Shown here piece by piece: positions 1 through 7,723 of a stretch of DNA of 21,599 nucleotides. The DNA lies in contig MGQK01000065.1 of the NCBI GenBank assembly GCA_001797815.1, forward strand, positions 52,270 through 73,868, written 5' to 3'. Under the pieces are notes generated by a model. It was not told the origin of the DNA and did no database searches. It worked only from the letters and a program-made list of their open reading frames with translations. Numbering within the stretch: position 1 is the stretch's first letter; each line of letters starts with the position of its first letter. This DNA comes from Deltaproteobacteria bacterium RBG_13_61_14. GTDB taxonomy: Bacteria > RBG-13-61-14. The position numbers were made by a program, and so were the translations under genes.

Positions 1-1
1 C

Positions 2-1222
2 AACCTGACCATCGTGGCCGAAAAGGACCAGCTTGCGCTCACCCCGCCCATGGGCTGGAACTCCTGGAACGTGTGGGGCCTGGCGGTGGACGACGCCAAG
101 GTGCGGGCCGCGGCCGACGCCATGGTGGCGAGCGGGCTGGCGGCTCACGGCTTCCAGTTCATCAACATTGACGACGGCTGGGAGAAATGTTACCTGCCCC
201 GCAAGGGCCTGCGGGCCATGCTGCTCAAGCCCGACGCGGAGAAGCTCGCGGACTGCCGGGCCGCGGACGGCGCCGTCCTGACCAACGAGAAGTTCCCGGA
301 CATGAAGGCGCTGGCCGATTATGTCCACTCCCAGGGACTGAGACTCGGGATCTACTCTTCGCCCGGCCCGCTTACCTGCGGCGGCTACACCGGGAGCTTC
401 GGCCACGCGGCCCAGGACGCCGCCACCTATGCCGAGTGGGGGATAGATTACTTGAAATACGATTGGTGCAGTTACACCAGCGTGGACAAGCCGCAGAAAT
501 TCTCCGTGTATTGGGCCAAGCCCTACCGGGAAATGCGCGGCTACCTGGACCAGGCGCCCCGCGATATCGTCTTCAGCATCTGCCAGTACGGCATGGGCAA
601 CGTCTGGGAATGGGGGGAGCAGGCCGGCGGCAACCTCTGGCGCACCACCGGGGACATCCGGGACAACTGGAAGAGCCTGTCCCGGATCGGCTTCGGCCAG
701 AACGGGCTGGAGAAATACTCCGGGCCCGGCCACTGGAACGACCCGGACATGCTGGTAGTGGGCCGGGTGGGCTGGGGACCCACGGTCCACCCGACCGGGC
801 TCACCCCCGACGAGCAGATCACCCACATCACCCTCTGGAGCATGCTCGCCGCGCCGCTGCTCATCGGCTGCGACATGACCCAACTGGACCCTTTCACCCT
901 GGACCTCTTGACCAACGACGAGGTGCTGGAGGTGGACCAGGACCCGCTGGGCCAGCAGGGGGCGCGGCAGAGCAAGCTGGGCAAGCTGGAAGTCTGGTCG
1001 CGGCCGCTGTGGGATGGAACCCTCGCCGTTGCGCTATTTAACCGTTCGGAGAAACCGGCCGAGGTGACGGCCCGCTGGTCGGACCTGGGCATCCGCGGGC
1101 CGCAGCCGGTGCGGGACCTTTGGCGGCGCCGGGATCTCGGAAATTCCGAGGGCTCGTTCAGCGCCGCGGTCCCGCCCCACGGCGCGATGATGCTCAAGGT
1201 CGGAAACCTTAAGCCCGAGTAA
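2..1222 (+). CDS. GH27 alpha-galactosidase, 5' end missing
   Basis: This enzyme should hydrolyse terminal alpha-galactosides by the retaining GH27 mechanism. The GH27 opening motif TPPMGWNSWN is present. Counting from the GTG at 14, the nucleophile is Asp150 in LKYDWC and the acid/base is Asp214 in WRTTGDIRDNW, matching D170 and D231 of human alpha-galactosidase A. A TIM barrel (about residues 8-300) is followed by a beta-sandwich ending at about residue 395. The reading frame stays open to the left edge (NLTIVAEK...), and bacterial homologues often carry an extra N-terminal domain, so the GTG at 14 is probably internal and the gene starts outside the window. The GH38 mannosidase follows 84 bp downstream on the same strand, which suggests a glycan-degradation cluster. 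The true substrate (galactomannan, glycoprotein or glycolipid) cannot be read from the sequence. Confidence 0.93.
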   Translation, partial: NLTIVAEKDQLALTPPMGWNSWNVWGLAVDDAKVRAAADAMVASGLAAHGFQFINIDDGWEKCYLPRKGLRAMLLKPDAEKLADCRAADGAVLTNEKFPDMKALADYVHSQGLRLGIYSSPGPLTCGGYTGSFGHAAQDAATYAEWGIDYLKYDWCSYTSVDKPQKFSVYWAKPYREMRGYLDQAPRDIVFSICQYGMGNVWEWGEQAGGNLWRTTGDIRDNWKSLSRIGFGQNGLEKYSGPGHWNDPDMLVVGRVGWGPTVHPTGLTPDEQITHITLWSMLAAPLLIGCDMTQLDPFTLDLLTNDEVLEVDQDPLGQQGARQSKLGKLEVWSRPLWDGTLAVALFNRSEKPAEVTARWSDLGIRGPQPVRDLWRRRDLGNSEGSFSAAVPPHGAMMLKVGNLKPE

Positions 1223-1231
1223 AAAAGTTCT

Positions 1232-1263
1232 CCCGGTGACGACGCGAAGCGCGGACCACCGGG
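1232..1263 (+). repeat. inverted repeat between GH27 and GH38 genes
   Basis: CCCGGTG (1232-1238) pairs with CACCGGG (1257-1263), and a CGCG-AAG-CGCG hairpin lies inside. No T-run follows, so this is not a standard intrinsic terminator. It may be an intercistronic stem that affects mRNA stability or read-through into the mannosidase. Confidence 0.4.
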
Positions 1264-1306
1264 CCGGGAAGGATCCAGCCGGTCTTTCTTGCAGGAGGTA
1301 ATAATC

Positions 1307-4036
1307 GTGAAGAACTATCTTCGGAGCGCGCTGATCGCGGGGCTTCTGGGGCTGTTGGCGGCCCCGACCTTCGCCGGAGAGAGCCGGGGGGATCCCTTCT
1401 GGACCGGCCTGCTCGTCAAATTTTACCAGGCTGATCTGAAGCGCCACGGCTTCTCCCCGGCCGAACTCCACAATCACTCCATCGGCCAGTCTCACATTGA
1501 TGCGGCCTGGCTGTGGCGGGTGCCGCAGACCCACGACAAAGTCTTTCAGACCTTCAGCCAGGCAATCGAGCACATGGACCGTTATCCCGGGTTCACCTTT
1601 GCCGCCTCTTCCTCCCAATACTACGAATGGGTCCAAGAAGACCATCCCCAGCTTTTCGCCCGCATCCTGGAAATGGAAAAACAGGGCCGCTGGGAGATTG
1701 TCGGGGGCATGTGGGTGGAGGCGGATGGCAACATGCCCGAGGGGGAATCCTATGCGCGTCAGCTCTTGCTGGGCCAGCGCTTCTACCTGGAACATTTCGG
1801 ACACCTCGCCCCCATCTGCTGGCTGCCGGACACTTTCGGCTATAACCGCAACCTGCCGCAATTGATTTCCCGCGCCGGGGGCAAGTATCTGTGGGGAGCC
1901 AAACTCTCCTGGAACGACACCACCACCTTCCCCTTCCACAACTTCCTTTGGCAAAGCCCGGACGGGTCGCAAATCCTGATGAGCATGAACGTGGCCTCCG
2001 GATGGCTGATCTTCTATCCCTTTTCCGAACTTTCCCGCTTCCAGCCCACCCGTTACCTGCTGCCGGCCGGAAAACAACTGACCGGCAATTACACCATCCC
2101 CTATCCCGAACTCCACGCCGCCCTGTCCCCGGAATGGCTCCCGGAGATCGCCATCCTCTACGGCGTGGGCGACGGCGGGGCCGGACCCCGGGAAGTCGAG
2201 ATCCAGACCCAGCAGGCCCTCGCGGCCAAGGGTTACACCAACTGGTCCAGCGCCGCGGGATTTTTTGACGACCTGGACCAATTCCGCGACCGGCTCCCGG
2301 CCTGGGATGAAGAGCTGTATTTTGAATACCATCGCGGGGTGCAGACCACTCACGCCGAGATCAAGCGCGCGAACCGCATGGCGGAACAGATGATGCGCAC
2401 GGCCGAAACCCTGCGCGCGGTGATGAGCCGGCAGGGCCTGGCTTATCCCTACGAACAATTGAAAGCGCTCTGGAAGCTCGTCCTCCAGAACCAGTTCCAC
2501 GACATCCTGCCCGGGTCCTCCATCCCCGAGGTTTACGAGGACGCGAAAAAGGATTACGACCAGATCCAGGCCGGCGCCCGCTCCGCCACCGACGAGGGCC
2601 TGCGCGAGCTGGCCGCGCAAGTGCGGGTCGAGGCGGCGCAGCCGGAACTCGAAGCCGTCCTGGTCTTCAACAGCCTGGCCTGGCCGCGCTCGGGCCTGGT
2701 CCGGCTCGAGCTTCCGGCCGAGGCGCACGATCAAGTGCTGGACGATTCCGGCCGGACCCTGGCCGCGCAGGAAGAGGCCAAGGACGGCAAGCGTTACCTC
2801 TGGTTCCGGGCCGAGCAGGTTCCCTCGGTGGGCTACCGGCTTTTCTATCTCAAACCCGTCCCTGCCCCGAATCCTCCCTCGTCTCCGGGCGCGGGCGGGC
2901 TGAGCGTAAAAGAAGCGGAGGGCTTGATCGTGCTGGAGAACTCATCGGTCCGGGTCGCCGTGGACCAGGCCACCGGCTGGCTGACCTCGCTGCGGGACCG
3001 GGCCACCGGCCGGGAATTGCTCGCCAGCGCCTCCAACCGCTTGCTCGCCTTCTACGACCGGGATCCGAAATATCGGGCCTGGAACATCAACCCCAATTAT
3101 CTGGAGCACCCGCTCGAGGTGCCGGCGGCGGCCGAGGTGCGAATCACGGCCTCGGGCCCGCTCTGGGCGGAGGTCACCGCCGAGCGGACCATGACCCGGA
3201 ACGGCCGGGCCACCACTTTTATCCAGCGTGTCCGGCTGGTCCAGGGCGATCCCGTCATTTACCTCGATCTGGACAGCGACTTCCACCTGGAGAACGCGCT
3301 CCTTAAACTCGAATTCAACACCACGCTCCAGAGCGAGACGGTGGCGGCGGACGGCCCTTACCTGGTGGTCGAGCGGCCCACCCATCCCCGGACCCCGGCC
3401 GAGCAAGCCCGCTGGGAAATGGTCTGCCACAAGTGGATAGACCTGGCCGAGGCGGAGATCGGCCTTGCGCTTTTGAATAACGGCAAGTACGGCTTTTCCC
3501 TCAATCCCGACGGCGCCGGTTACCGGCTCTCGGTGATCAAGGGCGCCGAATATCCGAGGGCGGAAGCCGGTTCCATCGCCGTCGCCCATTACCGGTCCGG
3601 GAAACTGCCCTATACCGACCAGGGCGCGCACCACGTGGAAATGGGCCTGTTCCCGCACCCGGCCGGCTGGCGGGAGGCGAAACTGTGGCGCGCCGGCTAC
3701 GAGTTCAACACTCCGCTGGAAGCGGTCCGGACCCGGCCGCATCCCGGGTCATTGCCGGCCCAGGGGTCTTTTCTCGCCGTGGCGGCCGAAACCACGTATC
3801 TGGGTGCGATGAAGCGGGCCGAGGATGACTCTGACCTGGTCCTGCGCCTGGTGGAAGCCGCCGGCCGGACCGACCGCGCCACCCTTCAGTTCGGCCCGGG
3901 GCTCCGGGTCCTCTCCGCCCAGGAAACCGACCTGCTCGAGCTTGATCCGGCGCCGGTCTCCGCAGCCGGCGGAAAGGTTCTCCTGGAGATGGGCCCTTAC
4001 CAGGTCCGGACTTTGAAAATCAAACTGGCGGAGTAA
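1307..4036 (+). CDS. exported GH38 alpha-mannosidase
   Basis: This 909-aa class II alpha-mannosidase removes alpha-linked mannose using an active-site divalent metal, usually zinc. GTG at 1307 is the start: AGGAGG lies 8 bp upstream, and it gives a clean signal peptide (MKNYLRSALIAGLLGLLAAP). The GH38 signature is complete: His63 and Asp65 in HIDAAWLW, nucleophile Asp175 in LPDTFGYN, and His398 in QFHDILPGSS. The catalytic barrel occupies about residues 50-320, a helical middle domain about 325-430, and large beta domains the remainder, which is a normal full length for bacterial GH38 proteins. Export implies action in the periplasm or outside the cell. The neighbouring alpha-galactosidase suggests combined trimming of glycoprotein or mannan side chains. 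The linkage specificity is unknown. Confidence 0.95.
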   Translation: MKNYLRSALIAGLLGLLAAPTFAGESRGDPFWTGLLVKFYQADLKRHGFSPAELHNHSIGQSHIDAAWLWRVPQTHDKVFQTFSQAIEHMDRYPGFTFAASSSQYYEWVQEDHPQLFARILEMEKQGRWEIVGGMWVEADGNMPEGESYARQLLLGQRFYLEHFGHLAPICWLPDTFGYNRNLPQLISRAGGKYLWGAKLSWNDTTTFPFHNFLWQSPDGSQILMSMNVASGWLIFYPFSELSRFQPTRYLLPAGKQLTGNYTIPYPELHAALSPEWLPEIAILYGVGDGGAGPREVEIQTQQALAAKGYTNWSSAAGFFDDLDQFRDRLPAWDEELYFEYHRGVQTTHAEIKRANRMAEQMMRTAETLRAVMSRQGLAYPYEQLKALWKLVLQNQFHDILPGSSIPEVYEDAKKDYDQIQAGARSATDEGLRELAAQVRVEAAQPELEAVLVFNSLAWPRSGLVRLELPAEAHDQVLDDSGRTLAAQEEAKDGKRYLWFRAEQVPSVGYRLFYLKPVPAPNPPSSPGAGGLSVKEAEGLIVLENSSVRVAVDQATGWLTSLRDRATGRELLASASNRLLAFYDRDPKYRAWNINPNYLEHPLEVPAAAEVRITASGPLWAEVTAERTMTRNGRATTFIQRVRLVQGDPVIYLDLDSDFHLENALLKLEFNTTLQSETVAADGPYLVVERPTHPRTPAEQARWEMVCHKWIDLAEAEIGLALLNNGKYGFSLNPDGAGYRLSVIKGAEYPRAEAGSIAVAHYRSGKLPYTDQGAHHVEMGLFPHPAGWREAKLWRAGYEFNTPLEAVRTRPHPGSLPAQGSFLAVAAETTYLGAMKRAEDDSDLVLRLVEAAGRTDRATLQFGPGLRVLSAQETDLLELDPAPVSAAGGKVLLEMGPYQVRTLKIKLAE

Positions 4037-4110
4037 AAAGTTGACCCGCCGCAGCCCTTTGGTCCTTACTCTTCGAAGATGAGCGCGTTTGCTCGGGCGC
4101 TCTGATCGCT

Positions 4111-5052
4111 TCACGGCTGCTTCAGGTATTGGTCGAACAGGTCCACCACCGCCTGGACCGAGGCCAGGGTCTCCGGCTCCCAGTATTGCCAGGTAAAACC
4201 GTGCTTCTTCCCAGGAGCGGTGAAAAGCCGGCCGTCTCTCCCGAGCGCTTTCAGCTTCTCGGCATACTCCACGCTCTGGGGATAAAGGCGCAGCTCGTCC
4301 GCATCGCCGGTTAAGAACAGCGTGGGTGGGTCCGAGGCGTCAAGCTCGTTGCTGGGCGAGAGGTGCTTGATTGCTTCCCGGTATCGCTTGCCCACGCTCC
4401 CCACTAGGAGCAGATGCGCGAGCCCGGTCAGGTGATGAGTGTTCTCCCGCAAGGTCTGGTCCAGGTCCAGCACCGGGTAATAGAGCGCCGCCGCCAGCAC
4501 CTCCGAGTCCACCGCGCTCTCCCCCCGGCCGGTCGGGACGAAGTAAGGGTCATCGCTCGCCCAGGCCACCAGCGCGCCCAAATGGCCCCCGGCCGAGCCG
4601 CCGGTCACCCCGATCCGCGCCGGATCGCCGCCGTATTCCTTTGCGTGCTCCTTGACCCAGATCACCGCGCTCATCGCGTCCTCGGCCTGCCCCTTGAGCT
4701 TGGTCCCGGGCGCCAGCCGGTAGTCAATGGTAAAGACCACGTAGCCGCGCGCCGCCAGCGCCTGGCAGATGAAGACCTTGTTGTCGTAGCTCTTGGTGCC
4801 CTTGAACCACGCCCCGCCGTGGATCATCACCACCGCCGGCCACAGGCCCTCATGCGGGTTGGAATAAATATCCAGCCGAAGCTTCGGGTTGTGCTCCCGG
4901 CCGGGAACGTAGGGCACGTCCCTGATCACGATTTCGGCCCGGGCGCCATAGGCCTCATGCGGTCCGGGCGGGACGGGCTTTTTGTCCGCCAACGCCGGCC
5001 CGGCCGCCAGCATTGCCAACACCGGCATTACCATCAAATTCCGAAAATTCAT
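4111..5052 (-). CDS. exported alpha/beta-hydrolase (esterase, HSL/BD-FAE type)
   Basis: This 313-aa protein belongs to the alpha/beta-hydrolase fold, in the carboxylesterase group related to acetyl- and feruloyl-esterases. An N-terminal signal peptide (about residues 1-22, ending PALA) indicates export. The oxyanion-hole HGG is at residues 78-80, nucleophile Ser153 is in GGSAGG, Asp252 is in GDADEL and His284 is in KKHGF, so the triad is complete. AAGGAGG lies just upstream of the ATG. The gene converges with the mannosidase and may remove acyl groups from glycans, which is inferred from context only. It is a paralogue of the lipoprotein esterase at 6745-7662: both have EDA..AVIW.K.HA..Y.GDP.R between strand and nucleophile elbow. 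The substrate is not known. Confidence 0.88.
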   Translation of the reverse strand: MNFRNLMVMPVLAMLAAGPALADKKPVPPGPHEAYGARAEIVIRDVPYVPGREHNPKLRLDIYSNPHEGLWPAVVMIHGGAWFKGTKSYDNKVFICQALAARGYVVFTIDYRLAPGTKLKGQAEDAMSAVIWVKEHAKEYGGDPARIGVTGGSAGGHLGALVAWASDDPYFVPTGRGESAVDSEVLAAALYYPVLDLDQTLRENTHHLTGLAHLLLVGSVGKRYREAIKHLSPSNELDASDPPTLFLTGDADELRLYPQSVEYAEKLKALGRDGRLFTAPGKKHGFTWQYWEPETLASVQAVVDLFDQYLKQP

Positions 5053-5078
5053 GGCCCTACCTCCTTGTTCAAGAGAAG

Positions 5079-5107
5079 ATTCTACCGCATCTCGCTGGAT
5101 TTGGAAA
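5079..5107 (-). promoter_or_regulatory. sigma70-type promoter of the 4111-5052 esterase
   Basis: On the minus strand, TTTCCA (5102-5107), a 17-bp spacer and TAGAAT (5079-5084) lie 27-55 bp upstream of the esterase ATG. The -10 matches 5 of 6 consensus bases and the -35 matches 4 of 6. It is divergent from the promoter at 5150-5178. Confidence 0.45.
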
Positions 5108-5149
5108 AGTCGGGCCAGCTTCCCAAAGTATTTCTAGCTTTTTTCTTGC

Positions 5150-5178
5150 TGGACAGGGGATTGAAAAAAATTTACAAT
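5150..5178 (+). promoter_or_regulatory. sigma70-type promoter of the nucleotidyltransferase gene
   Basis: TGGACA (5150-5155), a 17-bp spacer and TACAAT (5173-5178) each match consensus at 5 of 6 positions. The predicted start near 5185 leaves a leader of about 23 nt before the ATG at 5208. Confidence 0.55.
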
Positions 5179-5207
5179 AGACCTGCTCGTGGAAAGCAGG
5201 CTGCGAT

Positions 5208-5561
5208 ATGGTTGATAAATCAGTAATCCAGGCCGTTCGCCATTACCTCGAGGTGCTCGCGGCGAATGGGATTAATGCCTCGAAAGCGATTTTATTCGGG
5301 AGCCAGGCCCGGGGAACCTCACGCCCGGAGAGTGATATTGAAATCCTGGTGCTGGCAAAGGAGTTTGATCGAAACCGATGGGCGAAAGAATCTAAATTGC
5401 ACATCCTCACCTTGCAAGCGGATTATCGGCTTCAGCCCATTCCGGTTGGAATCAGGCAATTCCTCAAGGATGAAGTGTCCCCGGTCATTGAAATGGCCCG
5501 CCGGGAAGGGATCGAGATTAAGCGCAAACCCAGGTGGAAGAAATCCAGGGAAAGACATTAA
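5208..5561 (+). CDS. small MNT-type nucleotidyltransferase domain protein
   Basis: This 117-aa protein has the minimal nucleotidyltransferase (pol-beta superfamily) core: helix, strand ILFGSQARG, then ESDIEILVL. Spacing is the canonical G-S-X10-D-X-D form, but the second carboxylate is Glu45 rather than Asp (G31 S32, D43, E45). I do not see an obvious third catalytic Asp; the third strand reads PIPVGI. Relatives transfer nucleotides to proteins or RNA, and many act as antitoxins beside a HEPN toxin. No HEPN partner is visible: the next gene, 43 bp downstream, encodes an exported YARHG protein. The basic C-terminus (KRKPRWKKSRERH) is unusual. The gene has its own promoter. Whether it is enzymatically active is uncertain. 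Confidence 0.8.
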   Translation: MVDKSVIQAVRHYLEVLAANGINASKAILFGSQARGTSRPESDIEILVLAKEFDRNRWAKESKLHILTLQADYRLQPIPVGIRQFLKDEVSPVIEMARREGIEIKRKPRWKKSRERH

Positions 5562-5604
5562 TGCGGGGCAATCTTAACCATCCCCATTGCCCAAAGGAGG
5601 CACC

Positions 5605-6702
5605 ATGGCTAAAGTTCAGAATTTTACAGCCGTTCTCCTGATCCTCTGCCTCTTCGCAATTCTCATTCCCAAAACCGCTTTTACAGACGATAGCTGGGTG
5701 GACGTTTACGGTGGAGCGGCCCAAATGCGCGATGGCGAGAGCACCGACATCCGCATGATATCAGAAACTGTTAGAATTTATCTTGAACACAACTCCTATA
5801 CAGTTGACGCCAGCTTCGAATTTTTCAATGATGGGAAAACAGCTACCCTAAACGTTGGATTTCCTCAATTGGTGCATATTAACGATAATGAATCCCTACA
5901 TGATTTTCAGACCTGGGTAAACGGGCAACGAGTAGAAATAAGGGAGATGCCCGGAATGGTTTTAGTGGGGGATACCGAATATCCAGCTGATAAACTTACC
6001 GATGAGCAAGAAGCGGAATCCAGAATAGCTAACCAGGTAACAAAATGGCTGATTAAAACTGTCACCTTCCCAGCAAATTCCAAAACGATCACTCGAGTTA
6101 GATATACTGCGCCATACGGCGCTTACGCTGGTCCTCCTTCCGGCAGATTTGTTACTTATAGATTTGGCACGGGAAGAAACTGGAAGGGTCCGATTGGGAA
6201 AGCGGAATTTATTGTTAAATCTTTATCCGCTTTTATCGTTGGCGGTGATCCAGCTAATTATTCACAAGAAGAAGAAAGGAAATGGTTTCAGACTGTCCAG
6301 TTAGGCACAAATGAACGGAAGCATACCCTAACGGATTTTGAGCCATATGAAGGGGACGAATTTGTAATATGGGTAGGTGAGACGAAGTCTTCTTGGGAAG
6401 AGACTTTTAACGGGGGTTTTTGCTCGGATTGGCCATTTTCTGTTGAGCGTGTTTCTAATCAAATGATGGGAGAACTGTCGCCGCATCAACTGAGGATTTT
6501 TAGAAACGCCTTTTACGCCCGTCATGGGAAAATTTTTAAGTCCAAGGATTTAAATGAGTTCTTCAAGAAATATGAATGTTACCAGCCCGACCCGAACTTC
6601 GATGAATCGCGGCTTAACGAAATTGAAAAAGCCAATATCGAAAAAATCTCCGGCTATGAAAAAGAGTTAAAAAAGCTAAACCAAAATAGGAAAAAAGAAT
6701 AG
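5605..6702 (+). CDS. exported YARHG-domain protein
   Basis: This 365-aa protein has a signal peptide (residues 1 to about 28, core AVLLILCLFAILI) and a C-terminal YARHG domain (about 290-345, with FRNAFYARHG at 299-308, then a helix and YQPDPNF). The N-terminal half, with many beta strands (GGAAQMRD...IRMISETVRIYL, then VGFPQL), resembles DUF4424-type extracytoplasmic domains, but I hold that match loosely. YARHG domains are extracellular and their biochemical role is unknown. The start is the ATG at 5605, with AAAGGAGG four bases before it. The gene is clearly A+T-richer than its surroundings (line 5761-5820 is 23/60 G+C), suggesting recent acquisition. The tail is Lys-rich. It may be cotranscribed with the nucleotidyltransferase. 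Confidence 0.8.
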   Translation: MAKVQNFTAVLLILCLFAILIPKTAFTDDSWVDVYGGAAQMRDGESTDIRMISETVRIYLEHNSYTVDASFEFFNDGKTATLNVGFPQLVHINDNESLHDFQTWVNGQRVEIREMPGMVLVGDTEYPADKLTDEQEAESRIANQVTKWLIKTVTFPANSKTITRVRYTAPYGAYAGPPSGRFVTYRFGTGRNWKGPIGKAEFIVKSLSAFIVGGDPANYSQEEERKWFQTVQLGTNERKHTLTDFEPYEGDEFVIWVGETKSSWEETFNGGFCSDWPFSVERVSNQMMGELSPHQLRIFRNAFYARHGKIFKSKDLNEFFKKYECYQPDPNFDESRLNEIEKANIEKISGYEKELKKLNQNRKKE

Positions 6703-6744
6703 AAAGAATAGGGACAGCCACCGGTACTAAATCCGGATCCCGCA

Positions 6745-7662
6745 TCAGGGCGCTCGCTTCAACTGCTCATCCAGAAACTTCACCATCCGGTCATAGGAGT
6801 CCTGGGCCGGCTTTTTCCAGTGCCAGGTGGGCCACAGGTGATCCTGGCCCAGGGCCATGTAGCCCTCGACCGGCGCGCCCACTTCCTTCAGCTCCGCCAC
6901 CCATTTCTCGTTCTGCTCGCGCAAAAAGTCTTCCTCGCCCCACAGCACCAACTGCGCCGGCAGGTCGGCCCGGAGGTAACTCCGGGGCGAGCACCGGCGA
7001 TACAGCTCCGGGTCTTCTTCCGGCAACACCCCGAACACCCGCTGCCAGCGCTTCCCGCTCTCCTCCCGGATCAGCGAATCAAACTCATAGACCCCGCTCA
7101 CCGGGATCGCGGCCTGCACCGAACAGTCGTTCCCCTTTGTGCTCGGATCGGTGGGCGGGAAATAGGGATCGCCGCAGGCCGTTGCCACCATCGCGGCCAG
7201 GTGCCCGCCGGCGCTGTGGCCGGCCACCGCCACCCGGCTCGGGTCGCCGTGATAGTCCGCGGCGTGATCCTTGGCCCAGATCACCGCGCCAAAAGCGTCC
7301 TCCACGATCGTCTTCATCTGGAATTGCGGCGCGGTCCGGTAATTCACGTTGACCACCACGTAGCCCCGGTTGGTGATATACCGGGCCAGGCCCACGTTGG
7401 CCTCCTTGGAAAAATCCTCCCAGGCCCCGCCGTGAATCCAGACCAGGACCGGGAACGGGCCCTCGCCCTCGGGCCAGCTCACGTCCAGCTTGAGCTTCTT
7501 CCCGCTTGGGCTCGCCCAGACCACGTCCCGCGCATAGTGCGCCACCTTCTCCGGCCGGAACACCGCCGGCACCAAGTCATCAATTTGCCGCGACATCCCC
7601 GGGGTCATGCAGCCGGCGAAAAACATACCCGCCAGAATGATCCATCCCATCCGGTAACGCAT
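6745..7662 (-). CDS. lipoprotein alpha/beta-hydrolase (esterase)
   Basis: This is a 305-aa alpha/beta-hydrolase anchored as a lipoprotein: the N-terminus MRYRMGWIILAGMFFAGC has a lipobox-like FAGC with Cys18 as the acylation site. Motifs are HGG (77-79), Ser150 in GHSAGG, Asp245 in WGEEDF and His275 in GQDHLW, so the triad is complete. ATG at 7662 is chosen because AGGAGG lies 6 bp upstream; an upstream in-frame ATG at 7683 has no ribosome binding site and lies upstream of the RBS. It is a paralogue of the esterase at 4111-5052. It lies 32 bp after bioF and has its own -10 box overlapping the bioF stop. It probably acts in the periplasm or at the outer membrane on an acylated substrate, which I cannot identify. 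Confidence 0.88.
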   Translation of the reverse strand: MRYRMGWIILAGMFFAGCMTPGMSRQIDDLVPAVFRPEKVAHYARDVVWASPSGKKLKLDVSWPEGEGPFPVLVWIHGGAWEDFSKEANVGLARYITNRGYVVVNVNYRTAPQFQMKTIVEDAFGAVIWAKDHAADYHGDPSRVAVAGHSAGGHLAAMVATACGDPYFPPTDPSTKGNDCSVQAAIPVSGVYEFDSLIREESGKRWQRVFGVLPEEDPELYRRCSPRSYLRADLPAQLVLWGEEDFLREQNEKWVAELKEVGAPVEGYMALGQDHLWPTWHWKKPAQDSYDRMVKFLDEQLKRAP

Positions 7663-7693
7663 TTTGAACCTCCTGCTTTTCAATCGAGATTCT

Positions 7694-7723
7694 ATTATAC
7701 CCGGTCGGCTTTGTGCAAAGCCG
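7694..7723 (-). promoter_or_regulatory. esterase promoter with palindromic operator-like site
   Basis: On the minus strand a perfect TATAAT (7694-7699) contains the TAA stop codon of bioF. The -35 position (GGCTTT, 7717-7722) is poor. A perfect palindrome, CGGCTTTG-TG-CAAAGCCG (7706-7723), covers it. A weak -35 under a palindrome is typical of regulated promoters. The 5' UTR would be about 25 nt. Confidence 0.4.

Noticed and set aside
1034-2734. 566-codon minus-strand open frame opposite the GH27/GH38 genes
   Set aside because: It covers the ends of two clear glycosidase genes in antisense and shows no recognisable domain or start signal.
4081-4102. GAGCGC-N10-GCGCTC stem between the convergent mannosidase and esterase genes
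   Set aside because: A 6-bp stem with a 10-nt loop and no T-run on either strand is too weak to call a terminator.
6707-6727. ATAGGGACAG-type motif after the YARHG gene, with a similar ATAGGGGACAG at 10781-10795 (minus strand)
   Set aside because: It recalls dispersed REP-like boilerplate, but two short partial matches without a palindrome are not enough to call a repeat family.
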